The notes under the pieces were generated by a model, which made no database searches, had not been told where the DNA came from, and saw only the letters and a list, made by a program, of their open reading frames with translations. Positions 28,676 to 36,669 of a stretch of 64,000 nucleotides of DNA are shown piece by piece (within the stretch, counting starts at the first letter, position 1; each line of letters begins with the position of its first letter). Both the position numbers and the translations under genes were made by a program. The DNA is from Paludibacteraceae bacterium (lineage in GTDB: Bacteria; Bacteroidota; Bacteroidia; Bacteroidales; Paludibacteraceae): assembly GCA_017478225.1 (NCBI GenBank), contig JAFVDX010000014.1:1-64000 (forward strand). Direction: 5' to 3'.

Positions 28676-30574
28676 ATGAGACGATTAGATGCCATACCTT
28701 TTGTTTGGTTGCTGCTACCAATGGTAGTGGCAATCATTATTATATACTATATTAATCCAACTATATTTTATGGTACTCAGCCAGAATGGGTAAAAAAGCA
28801 GAGCATACTAAAAGTTCAGATAGTTTCTGTGCCTGAGAGTGGGGAAAGATACGAAAAAACTGAAGTGGAAGTAAAGCAAATAATAGACTCTGTAGGGATA
28901 AAAAATACTTATGGAAAGATGTTGCTTTATATTTGGAAAGATAGTTTGAGTATATGTTTAAAACAAGGTGATATACTGGTAGTAAGTGTTTTGCCAAGGC
29001 ACAGCAATCGTGGTAATCCTTATGAATTTGATTACGATAACTATCTGATGCAAAGAGGCGTTTATGCCACAAGTTTTGTGAAAAGTGATGCTTATAAAGT
29101 GATAGGAAACAGTACTTTGTATAATCCAGTGGCTGTGGCTCAAAGGTGCAGGTCCAAAATAATACGACTATTTGAAAGATATAATGTTAAAGGTCAAGAA
29201 TTAGGTGTATTGTCCGCATTGACCATTGGAGACAGGAATGAACTTGATGCTTACACTAAAAGAAACTATCAAGTGTCCGGTGCAATGCATGTGTTGGCAG
29301 TGAGCGGACTGCATGTGGGTATAGTTTACGGAGCAGTATATATTTTGTTGTCATTATTTGGTTTCTTCCCTGTGTTATATCATCAGACAAAGCGTAAGAT
29401 GTTAAATGCTTTTGCTCTCCTATTTGTATTGTGGATATATGCTTTTTTAACAGGTCTTTCGCCTTCTGTGGTAAGGGCGTCACTGATGTTGTCCTTATAT
29501 ACTATAGCCAAGGCGATAAATAGGCAAGCAGATACATATAATATCATCTTTGCATCTGCTTTTCTGACCTTATGTTTCAAGCCTTTGTCGCTTTTTACAA
29601 TTAGTTTTCAACTTTCTTATGCAGCAGTACTTTCAATAGTTTTTTTTCAACCTAAAATTAGCAGTTTAATAAGATTTAGGTTTAGGGTGTTCAGATGGAT
29701 ATGGGGTTTGTTTACAGTAAGTCTTGCTGCACAAATAGGAACAATACCTATTACCCTTTGGTATTTTAGTCAAATTAGCAATTATTTCGTCTTGACTAAT
29801 TTTATTGTAATACCTCTTGCTACGATTATTTTATACCTTGCCTTATTATTTTTTATTGTATTACCCATTCCTTACATAAGAGATGCAGTAGCATGGCTGC
29901 TTGGAAAAGTAGTGTGGTTGCAAAATATTGCTGTAGATTGGATTGAAAGTTTGCCTGCGAGCGCAACTATATTGAGTATAACCCTTCCTATGCTTTTGAC
30001 GCTTTTGGCGCTTATATTATTTGTAGCGATATATCTGATATCCAATCGTTGGCAATGGCTTGTAGCAATAGTAGTATTAACATGTATCTTAATAGTATTA
30101 CATATCTTTCATTTGAGAGAAATAAATAAGACCAACAGACTGATTTTGTTTAACAGCCAATCGCTTACATTTGTTAATCAGCAAGGTCGGCAATGTAAAA
30201 TAATATCAGATGACCTCTCTCAGGCACTTTGGCTGACCGAAAATCTAAGAAAAAAGGAAATGATAACTATAGTTGATACCACGGATATTTCTCAAAATAG
30301 CAGTTTCTCTTTTAACTATAAAAACCAAGAATATCTGATAGCCAAAGACAGCCTTTTCAAAAAGCAAAATCTTAAAAAACAAATAGATTGTGACTATCTG
30401 TTATTATCGGCATACATATCTCAATATCAAAATATATTAGAGAAAATAAATGTAGATACTATTATATTGTTGCCACCTTTAAGACAATGGCAGCAAGAAA
30501 AAATAAGCCATACGCTTGATAGTATCAGTGTGCCGTATGTGATTATGAGAGAATACACCCCAAAGATATGGTAA
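28676..30574 (+). CDS. comEC: ComEC/Rec2-family DNA uptake channel
   Basis: A 632-residue polytopic protein of the ComEC family, which moves single-stranded DNA across the inner membrane during transformation. A DUF4131-like N-terminal region (helix, then an OB-like soluble part around residues 40-160) is followed by the Competence domain, with the hallmark MHVLAVSGLHVGIVYG and LTGLSPSVVRASLM and about eight helices. The C-terminal 150 residues are soluble and do not show the HxHxDH metallo-beta-lactamase motif found in Bacillus ComEC, so that nuclease-like domain is missing or unrecognisable. Start ATG 28676 (MRRLDAIPF) avoids overlap with rpe. It overlaps the next gene by 7 nt. Confidence 0.88.
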   Translation: MRRLDAIPFVWLLLPMVVAIIIIYYINPTIFYGTQPEWVKKQSILKVQIVSVPESGERYEKTEVEVKQIIDSVGIKNTYGKMLLYIWKDSLSICLKQGDILVVSVLPRHSNRGNPYEFDYDNYLMQRGVYATSFVKSDAYKVIGNSTLYNPVAVAQRCRSKIIRLFERYNVKGQELGVLSALTIGDRNELDAYTKRNYQVSGAMHVLAVSGLHVGIVYGAVYILLSLFGFFPVLYHQTKRKMLNAFALLFVLWIYAFLTGLSPSVVRASLMLSLYTIAKAINRQADTYNIIFASAFLTLCFKPLSLFTISFQLSYAAVLSIVFFQPKISSLIRFRFRVFRWIWGLFTVSLAAQIGTIPITLWYFSQISNYFVLTNFIVIPLATIILYLALLFFIVLPIPYIRDAVAWLLGKVVWLQNIAVDWIESLPASATILSITLPMLLTLLALILFVAIYLISNRWQWLVAIVVLTCILIVLHIFHLREINKTNRLILFNSQSLTFVNQQGRQCKIISDDLSQALWLTENLRKKEMITIVDTTDISQNSSFSFNYKNQEYLIAKDSLFKKQNLKKQIDCDYLLLSAYISQYQNILEKINVDTIILLPPLRQWQQEKISHTLDSISVPYVIMREYTPKIW

Positions 30575-32532
30575 AGAAAATTTGGGCAGTAATATTATTG
30601 TTTAGTTGCGCGTGTATGTATAGCCAGATTGACTATACCCAACAAATGTATCCTCTAATAGTGCAAGACATATATGAATCTCTAATAGAAGAAGATAAAG
30701 AAGTGGATTTTGAAGATATTTCCGAGAATCTGTTGTTGATTCATGAAAATCCTATAAATCTGAATGATGCTACTTATGAGGAACTGAGTCAACTCATGTT
30801 TCTGTCCGACGAACAAATTGATGACATACTCTTATTGGTTTATCAACACCCTCTTGAAAGTGTTTGGGAACTTAGATTAGTCAGTAGTTTGGAAGACTAT
30901 GAAGTAAGAAATCTCTTGCCGTTTGTAGTAGTAAAACCCGTTGAAAAAGATGAGAAGATATATTGGAAAGAGATGTGGCATTATGCCAAACATGAAGTGG
31001 ATACTCGTTTTGATGCTCGTAGCATAGAAGATAATGGTAATGACCCGTTTTATTTAAGTATAAAGTACAAATTCAATTATAAGAAAAAAGTAGAGTGGGG
31101 AATAGTTGCTGATCGTGATCCTAAAGAGCCATTTTATTATCCGCATAAGACTTATGGCGCTGACTTTTATGGAGGCTATTTACAACTGACAGATATATGG
31201 AAATTCCAAAAAATTGTTGCAGGTGATTTTCGTGCTTCATTTGGACATGGATTAGTGCTTAATAACTCATCTGCTTATGGTGGGAAAGTGTCGTATCTCA
31301 CGAATAACATGTCAAGAAAAGAAGGACTTAGACGAAAGACATCTACAGCCGAATATGATTTTATGCGAGGGGTTGGGGCAACTATAAGGCTTGGTAAAGT
31401 AGATTTAAGTGCTTTATATAGTGCGCGAAAAGTGGATGGTGCTATTGATGAAGAGGGTTATTTCCCTTCAATACAGAAAACCGGTTATCATCGTACGACT
31501 ACTGAGTTAGATAAAAAACGAACCGTTTGGCAACAAGTGGCGGCACTAAATGTTACATATAGGTCTCGAATATTTAGACTTGGTCTAACAGCCTCAGGTA
31601 ATTTCTTTAATCATACTCTAAAACCTAAAAGCAATTATTACAATAAGAATTACTTTTCAGGCAGGCAGCAATTGTCCGTAGGTGCTAATTATGCCGTATA
31701 TAAAAATAAATGGTCAGTAAGTGGCGAATGGGCAACATCGAGCAATATTAAGTGGGGGTTCGCAATAATAAATCAAGTAAAATATACACCGATATCAGGT
31801 GTGTCACTGACAGCTATATATAGATACTACTCTCCGCATTATGATAATTTGCTTGCTTCTTCTTTTGGGGAGACTTCTAAAGCAAACGACGAAAACGGAT
31901 TGATGATAGGTACGGTGGTTAGCAAGGTAGGAAAACTGAGAATAAGTGCATTTGCTGATGTGTTTTATTTTTCACAAGAGAAATATAGAATAAATAAAAC
32001 GAACACAATAGGTTACGAATTATATGGTAAAGCGGAGTATGAATACAAGCAAATAGGAATGCAGTGGTTAGTAAAGAATAAACTCAAAGGAGACCTTAAC
32101 AAGACTTCGCTTCGCTACGCAATTAGCAGTGTACTTGGACAATGGAAAATAAAAGCAATAGTGGAAGGGAATTTGATATATAATAAAGAAAAAGAAGCAA
32201 TAAATTTAGGAGGTGTTGTGGCTCCTCAAGTAGAATATGCTTTTGAGAAGGTTCCTATCGTCTTGCAGGCGCGAGCGGAGGCTTTCTATATCAAAAACTA
32301 TGATAACAGAATTTATCTCTATGAAAATGATGTCTTATATGCTTTTTCTATTCCGATGATATATGGTACTGGAGGTAGGTGGTTGTTGAATTTCAGATAT
32401 CGTATTTCTGATAGAGTATCTTTTTATCTTAAGTTATCTCAAACAATATGGAGCAAAAGTTGGCAAGAAAGTAGGCATTATGCCACTATGACGCGTACAG
32501 AACTGCACTCACTGCTTCGAATTAAAATTTAG
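30568..32532 (+). CDS. Exported helix-hairpin-helix protein with C-terminal beta-barrel
   Basis: A 654-residue protein with a signal peptide (residues 1-19). About residues 60-120 hold a ComEA-type HhH region (NPINLNDATYEELSQLMFLS, then another turn ending in VWELRLVSSLE). A long beta-strand-rich region continues to the C-terminus (repeated alternating patterns such as RLGKVDLSALYSARKVDG and a final aromatic-rich strand), suggesting an outer-membrane barrel. Its start overlaps the comEC stop by 7 nt, so the two are translationally coupled. DNA binding by the HhH part plus a barrel would suit an outer-membrane DNA-uptake component; this is inference. The end overlaps ribD on the opposite strand by 24 nt. 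Confidence 0.7.
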   Translation: MVKKIWAVILLFSCACMYSQIDYTQQMYPLIVQDIYESLIEEDKEVDFEDISENLLLIHENPINLNDATYEELSQLMFLSDEQIDDILLLVYQHPLESVWELRLVSSLEDYEVRNLLPFVVVKPVEKDEKIYWKEMWHYAKHEVDTRFDARSIEDNGNDPFYLSIKYKFNYKKKVEWGIVADRDPKEPFYYPHKTYGADFYGGYLQLTDIWKFQKIVAGDFRASFGHGLVLNNSSAYGGKVSYLTNNMSRKEGLRRKTSTAEYDFMRGVGATIRLGKVDLSALYSARKVDGAIDEEGYFPSIQKTGYHRTTTELDKKRTVWQQVAALNVTYRSRIFRLGLTASGNFFNHTLKPKSNYYNKNYFSGRQQLSVGANYAVYKNKWSVSGEWATSSNIKWGFAIINQVKYTPISGVSLTAIYRYYSPHYDNLLASSFGETSKANDENGLMIGTVVSKVGKLRISAFADVFYFSQEKYRINKTNTIGYELYGKAEYEYKQIGMQWLVKNKLKGDLNKTSLRYAISSVLGQWKIKAIVEGNLIYNKEKEAINLGGVVAPQVEYAFEKVPIVLQARAEAFYIKNYDNRIYLYENDVLYAFSIPMIYGTGGRWLLNFRYRISDRVSFYLKLSQTIWSKSWQESRHYATMTRTELHSLLRIKI

Positions 32533-33528
32533 AAGTGTATAGAGTTGGTTGCCATCGATTTCTTCAAATTGAGAGTTTGTAAGTGAAATTTTAGGAGCAG
32601 CAACGCCAACACCAATACTCAGGCGTGGATTAACCTCTATATGAATTTCATCGTATATACCGCTGTTAATAATATGGTTAAGCACATTGGCTCCGCCTTC
32701 TACTAATACCGAGTGAATACCTCTTGAGGCTAAATCTTTAATTACAAATTCCCATTCTGTATTGTCTGAATAAACTATAGTCTGTGCGTCATTAGAGAAA
32801 ATGCGTGCATCCGTTGGTACTCTTTTTCTTCTGTCTAATAAGATACGAATAGGATTTCTACCTGACCATCTTGTGGTTAGTAATTTAGGATCATCCAAAA
32901 GTGCAGTGCCTGAACCTATTAAGATAGACATGTTTTCTGCTCGCATTTTATGAACGAGTTGTTTAGTAACTTCAGTTGAAATAACCAAAGGAGATGTCTG
33001 ACTACCTATTGTCCGTGTGTAATCTAAAAAGCCATCTGCCGTTTGTGCCCATTTGAGAATTATATATGGTCTATGCTTTTCTTGTAAACAAAAGAAGCGT
33101 TTATTGAGTTCTCTACATTCTTTCTCTAATATCCCGCTAATCACTTCAATACCTGCGTTTTTTAGTTTCTCTATGCCCTTGCCTGCAACCAATGGGTTGG
33201 GGTCTAAGCAACCGACTACTACTTTTTTAATCCCTTTGCTAATAATTAAATCGGCGCATGGTGGAGTTTTACCATAATGGATACATGGTTCTAAACTCAC
33301 AAAGAGTGTGCTTTCTTTAGGAATAGGGTTGCTATAGTGCTCTTCGTAATCTAAAAAACAATTTACTTCAGCATGTGCGCTACCATATATTTTGTGCCAT
33401 CCTTCTGCAAGAATTTTTCCTTCTTGATTCACTAAAACAGCACCTACCATAGGATTTGGTGCTACATAATACTCGCCTATTTTGGCTAACTGCAAGCACC
33501 TTAACATGTATTTTTCGTATTCCAACAT
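32509..33528 (-). CDS. ribD: Bifunctional riboflavin biosynthesis protein RibD
   Basis: A two-domain enzyme of 339 residues covering the deaminase and reductase steps of riboflavin synthesis. The N-terminal deaminase has the zinc ligands His52 (AHAEVNCF, with catalytic Glu54), Cys82 and Cys91 (PCIHYGKTPPC). The C-terminal reductase domain starts near residue 150 (YIILKWAQTADGFL) and includes SILIGSGTALLDDPKLLTTR and SVLVEGGANVLNHII. Its 3' end overlaps the convergent HhH/barrel gene. It is divergent from prmC, with only 23 nt between the two starts. Confidence 0.95.
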   Translation of the reverse strand: MLEYEKYMLRCLQLAKIGEYYVAPNPMVGAVLVNQEGKILAEGWHKIYGSAHAEVNCFLDYEEHYSNPIPKESTLFVSLEPCIHYGKTPPCADLIISKGIKKVVVGCLDPNPLVAGKGIEKLKNAGIEVISGILEKECRELNKRFFCLQEKHRPYIILKWAQTADGFLDYTRTIGSQTSPLVISTEVTKQLVHKMRAENMSILIGSGTALLDDPKLLTTRWSGRNPIRILLDRRKRVPTDARIFSNDAQTIVYSDNTEWEFVIKDLASRGIHSVLVEGGANVLNHIINSGIYDEIHIEVNPRLSIGVGVAAPKISLTNSQFEEIDGNQLYTLLNFNSKQ

Positions 33529-33535
33529 AATTTCT

Positions 33536-33543
33536 TAATTTTG
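33536..33543 (+). promoter_or_regulatory. -7 promoter box for prmC-recX, giving a near-leaderless mRNA
   Basis: TAATTTTG followed by C; the box ends 8 nt before the prmC ATG at 33552. With the usual start point a few bases past the box, the mRNA would have almost no 5' leader. Confidence 0.65.
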
Positions 33544-33551
33544 CACACTCT

Positions 33552-34358
33552 ATGAATAAAACTATTGCATATATTACTCGGCAATTAGAGGCATTATACC
33601 CTCATGGCGAAGCGCGTGAGATTGCTTTTTGGATGTCAGAAGAAACCACAGGCATGAGCCGCACCGAAATCATTTGCAAAGATACACTAAATATACCGAA
33701 TATAGAAATTATTTTGCAGAGGTTGCTTAATCACGAACCCGTACAATATATCTTTGGCTCAACCACTTGGAATGGATTGGAACTGAAAGTTAACCGCCAT
33801 ACCTTGATTCCTCGTCCAGAAACTGCAGAATTAGTTAAGTGGATAATTGATGACAATAAATTTAGAAAGGGCTTAAAAGTACTTGATATAGGTACCGGTT
33901 CAGGTTGTATAGCGCTTGCACTTAAATTAAACTGTCCGAGTTTTAAACTGACAGGGCTTGATATTTCTAAAGATGCATTGCAGGTGGCACGATATAACGC
34001 TGAAAAGTATAAATGTGAAATTGATTTCAGGCAATGCGATATATTAAACAATGAGTTAAAAGATAATTTTGACATCATAGTTAGTAATCCTCCATATATT
34101 ACTACTAATGAGAAAAAAGACATGGAAGCCAATGTGTTAAATTATGAACCTCCAATGGCACTCTTTGTTCCTAATGCCGACCCATTGTTGTTTTATCGCA
34201 GGATTGCAATGCTCAGATTATCTCCTTTATTGTACTTTGAAATAAATCCCTTGTTTGAACATAGACTAAGGTCAATGTTGCTTGATATGGGATATAATGA
34301 AGTAGAAACTAAAAACGATATATTTCAAAAACCAAGAATGTTGAGAGCAAGATTATGA
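33552..34358 (+). CDS. prmC: Release factor glutamine methyltransferase
   Basis: A 268-residue SAM-dependent methyltransferase that modifies the GGQ glutamine of RF1/RF2. An N-terminal helical domain covers about residues 1-90 (HEPVQYIFGSTTWNGLELKV, then LIPRPETAELV). The Rossmann domain follows with DIGTGSGCIALAL and the catalytic NPPY at residues 179-182. The stop overlaps the recX start by 4 nt. Confidence 0.94.
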   Translation: MNKTIAYITRQLEALYPHGEAREIAFWMSEETTGMSRTEIICKDTLNIPNIEIILQRLLNHEPVQYIFGSTTWNGLELKVNRHTLIPRPETAELVKWIIDDNKFRKGLKVLDIGTGSGCIALALKLNCPSFKLTGLDISKDALQVARYNAEKYKCEIDFRQCDILNNELKDNFDIIVSNPPYITTNEKKDMEANVLNYEPPMALFVPNADPLLFYRRIAMLRLSPLLYFEINPLFEHRLRSMLLDMGYNEVETKNDIFQKPRMLRARL

Positions 34359-34813
34359 AAGAATATACGCATGACGAAATACTTCTAAAGGCTACTTCTT
34401 ATTGTTCAAAAGCGGAGAAGTGCGAGAGCGAAGTAAGACAAAAATTATTTCAATGGGGCTATTCGCAACACGATAATCAAAATAAAATAATTGATTATCT
34501 GTATAATGAGCACTATTTAGATGATGAGCGTTATTGCAATGCGTTTGTTAATGATAAATTCAAATTTCAGCATTGGGGAAAGGTAAAGATTCGTACTATG
34601 TTGCTCTCAAAAGGTTTGCCTAAGGTGGATGTTGAAAGTGCTATAAACACTATTAGTGAAGACGATTATATGAGAGTGCTTAGTGAAACTGCTCAACAAA
34701 AGATTCGCTATGCCCAATTGGACATAGCGAATCAAGCGGATTGCCAAAAACTAATAAATTTTCTGCTTCAGCGTGGTTTTGAATACAATGTTATAAGTAA
34801 AGTGCTTGCATAG
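34355..34813 (+). CDS. recX: Regulatory protein RecX
   Basis: A 152-residue, three-helix-repeat protein that modulates RecA filaments. The pattern KAEKCESEVRQKLFQWG, then IIDYLYNEHYLDDERYCNAF and WGKVKIRTMLLSKGL is characteristic. It overlaps prmC by 4 nt. No recA is adjacent, as is often the case outside the Proteobacteria. Its stop is 4 nt from the convergent epimerase gene. Confidence 0.88.
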   Translation: MKEYTHDEILLKATSYCSKAEKCESEVRQKLFQWGYSQHDNQNKIIDYLYNEHYLDDERYCNAFVNDKFKFQHWGKVKIRTMLLSKGLPKVDVESAINTISEDDYMRVLSETAQQKIRYAQLDIANQADCQKLINFLLQRGFEYNVISKVLA

Positions 34814-34817
34814 TAAT

Positions 34818-36350
34818 TTATTTTTCCCATCCGTCAAAAACACTTGCGTCATAGCAGTTGTCTTCGTCAGCATCGTGTAGTGGCGACCATAGTTGAGCAA
34901 AAAATGGGTTGCGCTTTGCCTCTTTGTCCCATTGCCAGGGGCGTTGTTTTTCTTTAGGCTCGTCGGGGTAGGGATATGGGAAACAATCAGGGCACCAGTG
35001 ACCGCCGAGAAGTATAAGGCGAGGAGAAGCCATAAATTTATGTCCCTCCGCACATTGCCATTCCAGTTGTGTGTCCCAATCTCCTTTTTTCATAGTCTTT
35101 GACAAGCATTTTCCACCTCGAAATTCTGCTGCTTTTTGCATATCTTCTATCGTAAATTCTGTCATGGGTTTAGTTTCATCATATCCATGATTAAGCACAA
35201 CTGCCTCTTCAGAATTGTGAGTTAAATCCATTTCTTTCCATGTAGGAATGGATTTGTATTTGTCCAAACTGCCATAATAAGCAGAAATGCGGGCATGATT
35301 GTTTTCTTTTATCCATGTCTGAGTACCATGTACAGGTTTATTAGCCATAGCACGCATTGCAAGTTTAACGATATGCGGAACTAATTTTGCTACTTTTGTC
35401 AGTTTGGCTATCTTTATGCCTGAAGGCAATGATTTACTGCGTGACATCTGCTCAAAGTATTCTTTAACAGGTATGTTTGCTCTGAAATGCAAATAATTTT
35501 CAAGTACATCTCCGTCTAAATACCACATACCATGGAAATTGCGTGTGGTAAACCAATTGGCGTTGAATATCTTTTCGGGTCTTGGGCAACCTATTGCATC
35601 TAAAAGCAGCACTTCAAATTCGTAGTTGCTTATTCTGTATTCAGCGCCGCTACCTATGTTGTAATATCTGTTCCAGAACTCTTCCGGAACCTCAGGGCGA
35701 CATACCCTTTCAAGCAATCGGCCTGAGTCTTCTACCGTAGCCCATTCCAACACACCACGAATCGGGACATGGAACATAATAGGGTCATAGTTTTTCAGAA
35801 TGGCAGGATAAAGAATACCTGATTGCCTAAGTGATACCCATTTTTTTATTCCGCCGTCCGTAAGAATGCGTTCAGCCATGGCTTTGGTTAAGCCGTAGTG
35901 GTCGTATGCACTTACGCATATAGGGTCGCCTGCTCTGCCCCAATGAAGAGGTTCTCTGCGATCGCCCATCTGAGCAACTGAACCTATATATACAACCTTG
36001 GGCTCGGCATCTCCTTGAGCCAATACTGCCTTACGGATGTTCTCGGCGGCTGTCAAATTGGTCTTGCGAGTGGCGCGAGGACGATAGTCGGCTTGTGGAG
36101 AAACCATACCGCCTACATGAAGTACAATATCACTACCGCTTACGCCGCGAAGCACATCTTCGTAGTTACCCAAATCACCCCAGATAATTTCTATTGTATT
36201 TTCTAAACCTGCAAGTTTATGCTTGTTCTTCTCACTCGGGCGAGCAAGAATACGGATATTATAATTCTCTTTGTGATTAAGCAACTCCTGAAGACCTGCC
36301 CAACCCATTGTGCCGGTTGCACCGGTTAGAAAGACTGTCGTTGGTTTCAT
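34818..36350 (-). CDS. NAD-dependent epimerase/dehydratase fused to a C-terminal zinc-ribbon-like domain
   Basis: A 510-residue protein. Residues 1 to about 340 are an extended SDR with GATGTMGWAG (residues 10-19) for NAD(P) binding and the catalytic Tyr152-x3-Lys156. The last 110 residues are different in kind: a Cys-x4-His pair (about 433/437, QCAEGHKF) and a Cys-x2-Cys (about 453/456, HWCPDC) look like a zinc ribbon, embedded in Trp- and Pro-rich sequence. The substrate is unknown. The fusion suggests a dedicated partner or substrate for the tail (inference). Transcription starts within a repeat located 120-210 nt upstream. Confidence 0.75.
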   Translation of the reverse strand: MKPTTVFLTGATGTMGWAGLQELLNHKENYNIRILARPSEKNKHKLAGLENTIEIIWGDLGNYEDVLRGVSGSDIVLHVGGMVSPQADYRPRATRKTNLTAAENIRKAVLAQGDAEPKVVYIGSVAQMGDRREPLHWGRAGDPICVSAYDHYGLTKAMAERILTDGGIKKWVSLRQSGILYPAILKNYDPIMFHVPIRGVLEWATVEDSGRLLERVCRPEVPEEFWNRYYNIGSGAEYRISNYEFEVLLLDAIGCPRPEKIFNANWFTTRNFHGMWYLDGDVLENYLHFRANIPVKEYFEQMSRSKSLPSGIKIAKLTKVAKLVPHIVKLAMRAMANKPVHGTQTWIKENNHARISAYYGSLDKYKSIPTWKEMDLTHNSEEAVVLNHGYDETKPMTEFTIEDMQKAAEFRGGKCLSKTMKKGDWDTQLEWQCAEGHKFMASPRLILLGGHWCPDCFPYPYPDEPKEKQRPWQWDKEAKRNPFFAQLWSPLHDADEDNCYDASVFDGWEK

Positions 36351-36473
36351 ATTGTGGATTTATTGTTAATTTATAGAAGATATTTACACTATATGTGTGT
36401 CTTCTGTATAGAAAAATTTTTTTAAATCGATCATCATAATTTTCTCAAGCGAGGACACTCGAACTTCTGCATG

Positions 36474-36563
36474 GCTTCTATATAACAAATCTGTTATTAC
36501 ATGTTTTTGTTTTGGTTGCGGGCGAGGACCGGCAAGCCTACCGCGTTCCAAATGATGGCTGCA
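36474..36563. repeat. Dispersed intergenic repeat, copy 1 (90 bp)
   Basis: The segment is shared with 52594-52674. The two differ by one substitution (A/T in TTATTACATG vs TTATTTCATG) and a 9-nt insertion here (CGGCAAGCC-type) inside the GC-rich part. Read on the minus strand it begins TGCAGCCATCATTTGGAACG, has an A-rich, C-rich middle and ends in a small hairpin (ATAACA GATT TGTTAT). It overlaps the first bases after the -7 box of the epimerase gene and forms most of that gene's 5' leader. Confidence 0.85.
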
Positions 36564-36569
36564 AAGATA
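36562..36569 (-). promoter_or_regulatory. -7 promoter box for the epimerase gene
   Basis: The minus strand reads TATCTTTG followed by CAG. The predicted start falls inside the adjoining repeat, giving a 5' leader of about 200 nt. Confidence 0.65.
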
Positions 36570-36614
36570 GTATTTTTCTTGCAACTATCAAAACACGATT
36601 GCTTTAGGTTAACA

Positions 36615-36650
36615 ATAAAGTCGAAAGCAATACTTTGCCTCCGACTTTAT
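36615..36650 (-). terminator. Candidate terminator of the giant repeat-protein gene
   Basis: ATAAAGTCG (36615-36623) pairs with CGACTTTAT (36642-36650), 20 nt past the stop of the giant gene. There is no long U-run, so it is moderate evidence only. Confidence 0.45.
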
Positions 36651-36669
36651 CACTAATCTATTTTATTAA

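Noticed and set aside
36384..36584. A 66-codon minus-strand ORF covering the repeat and the epimerase leader
   Set aside because: It begins upstream of the predicted transcription start, has no family-like features, and its sequence is explained by the noncoding repeat, which recurs elsewhere with an indel.
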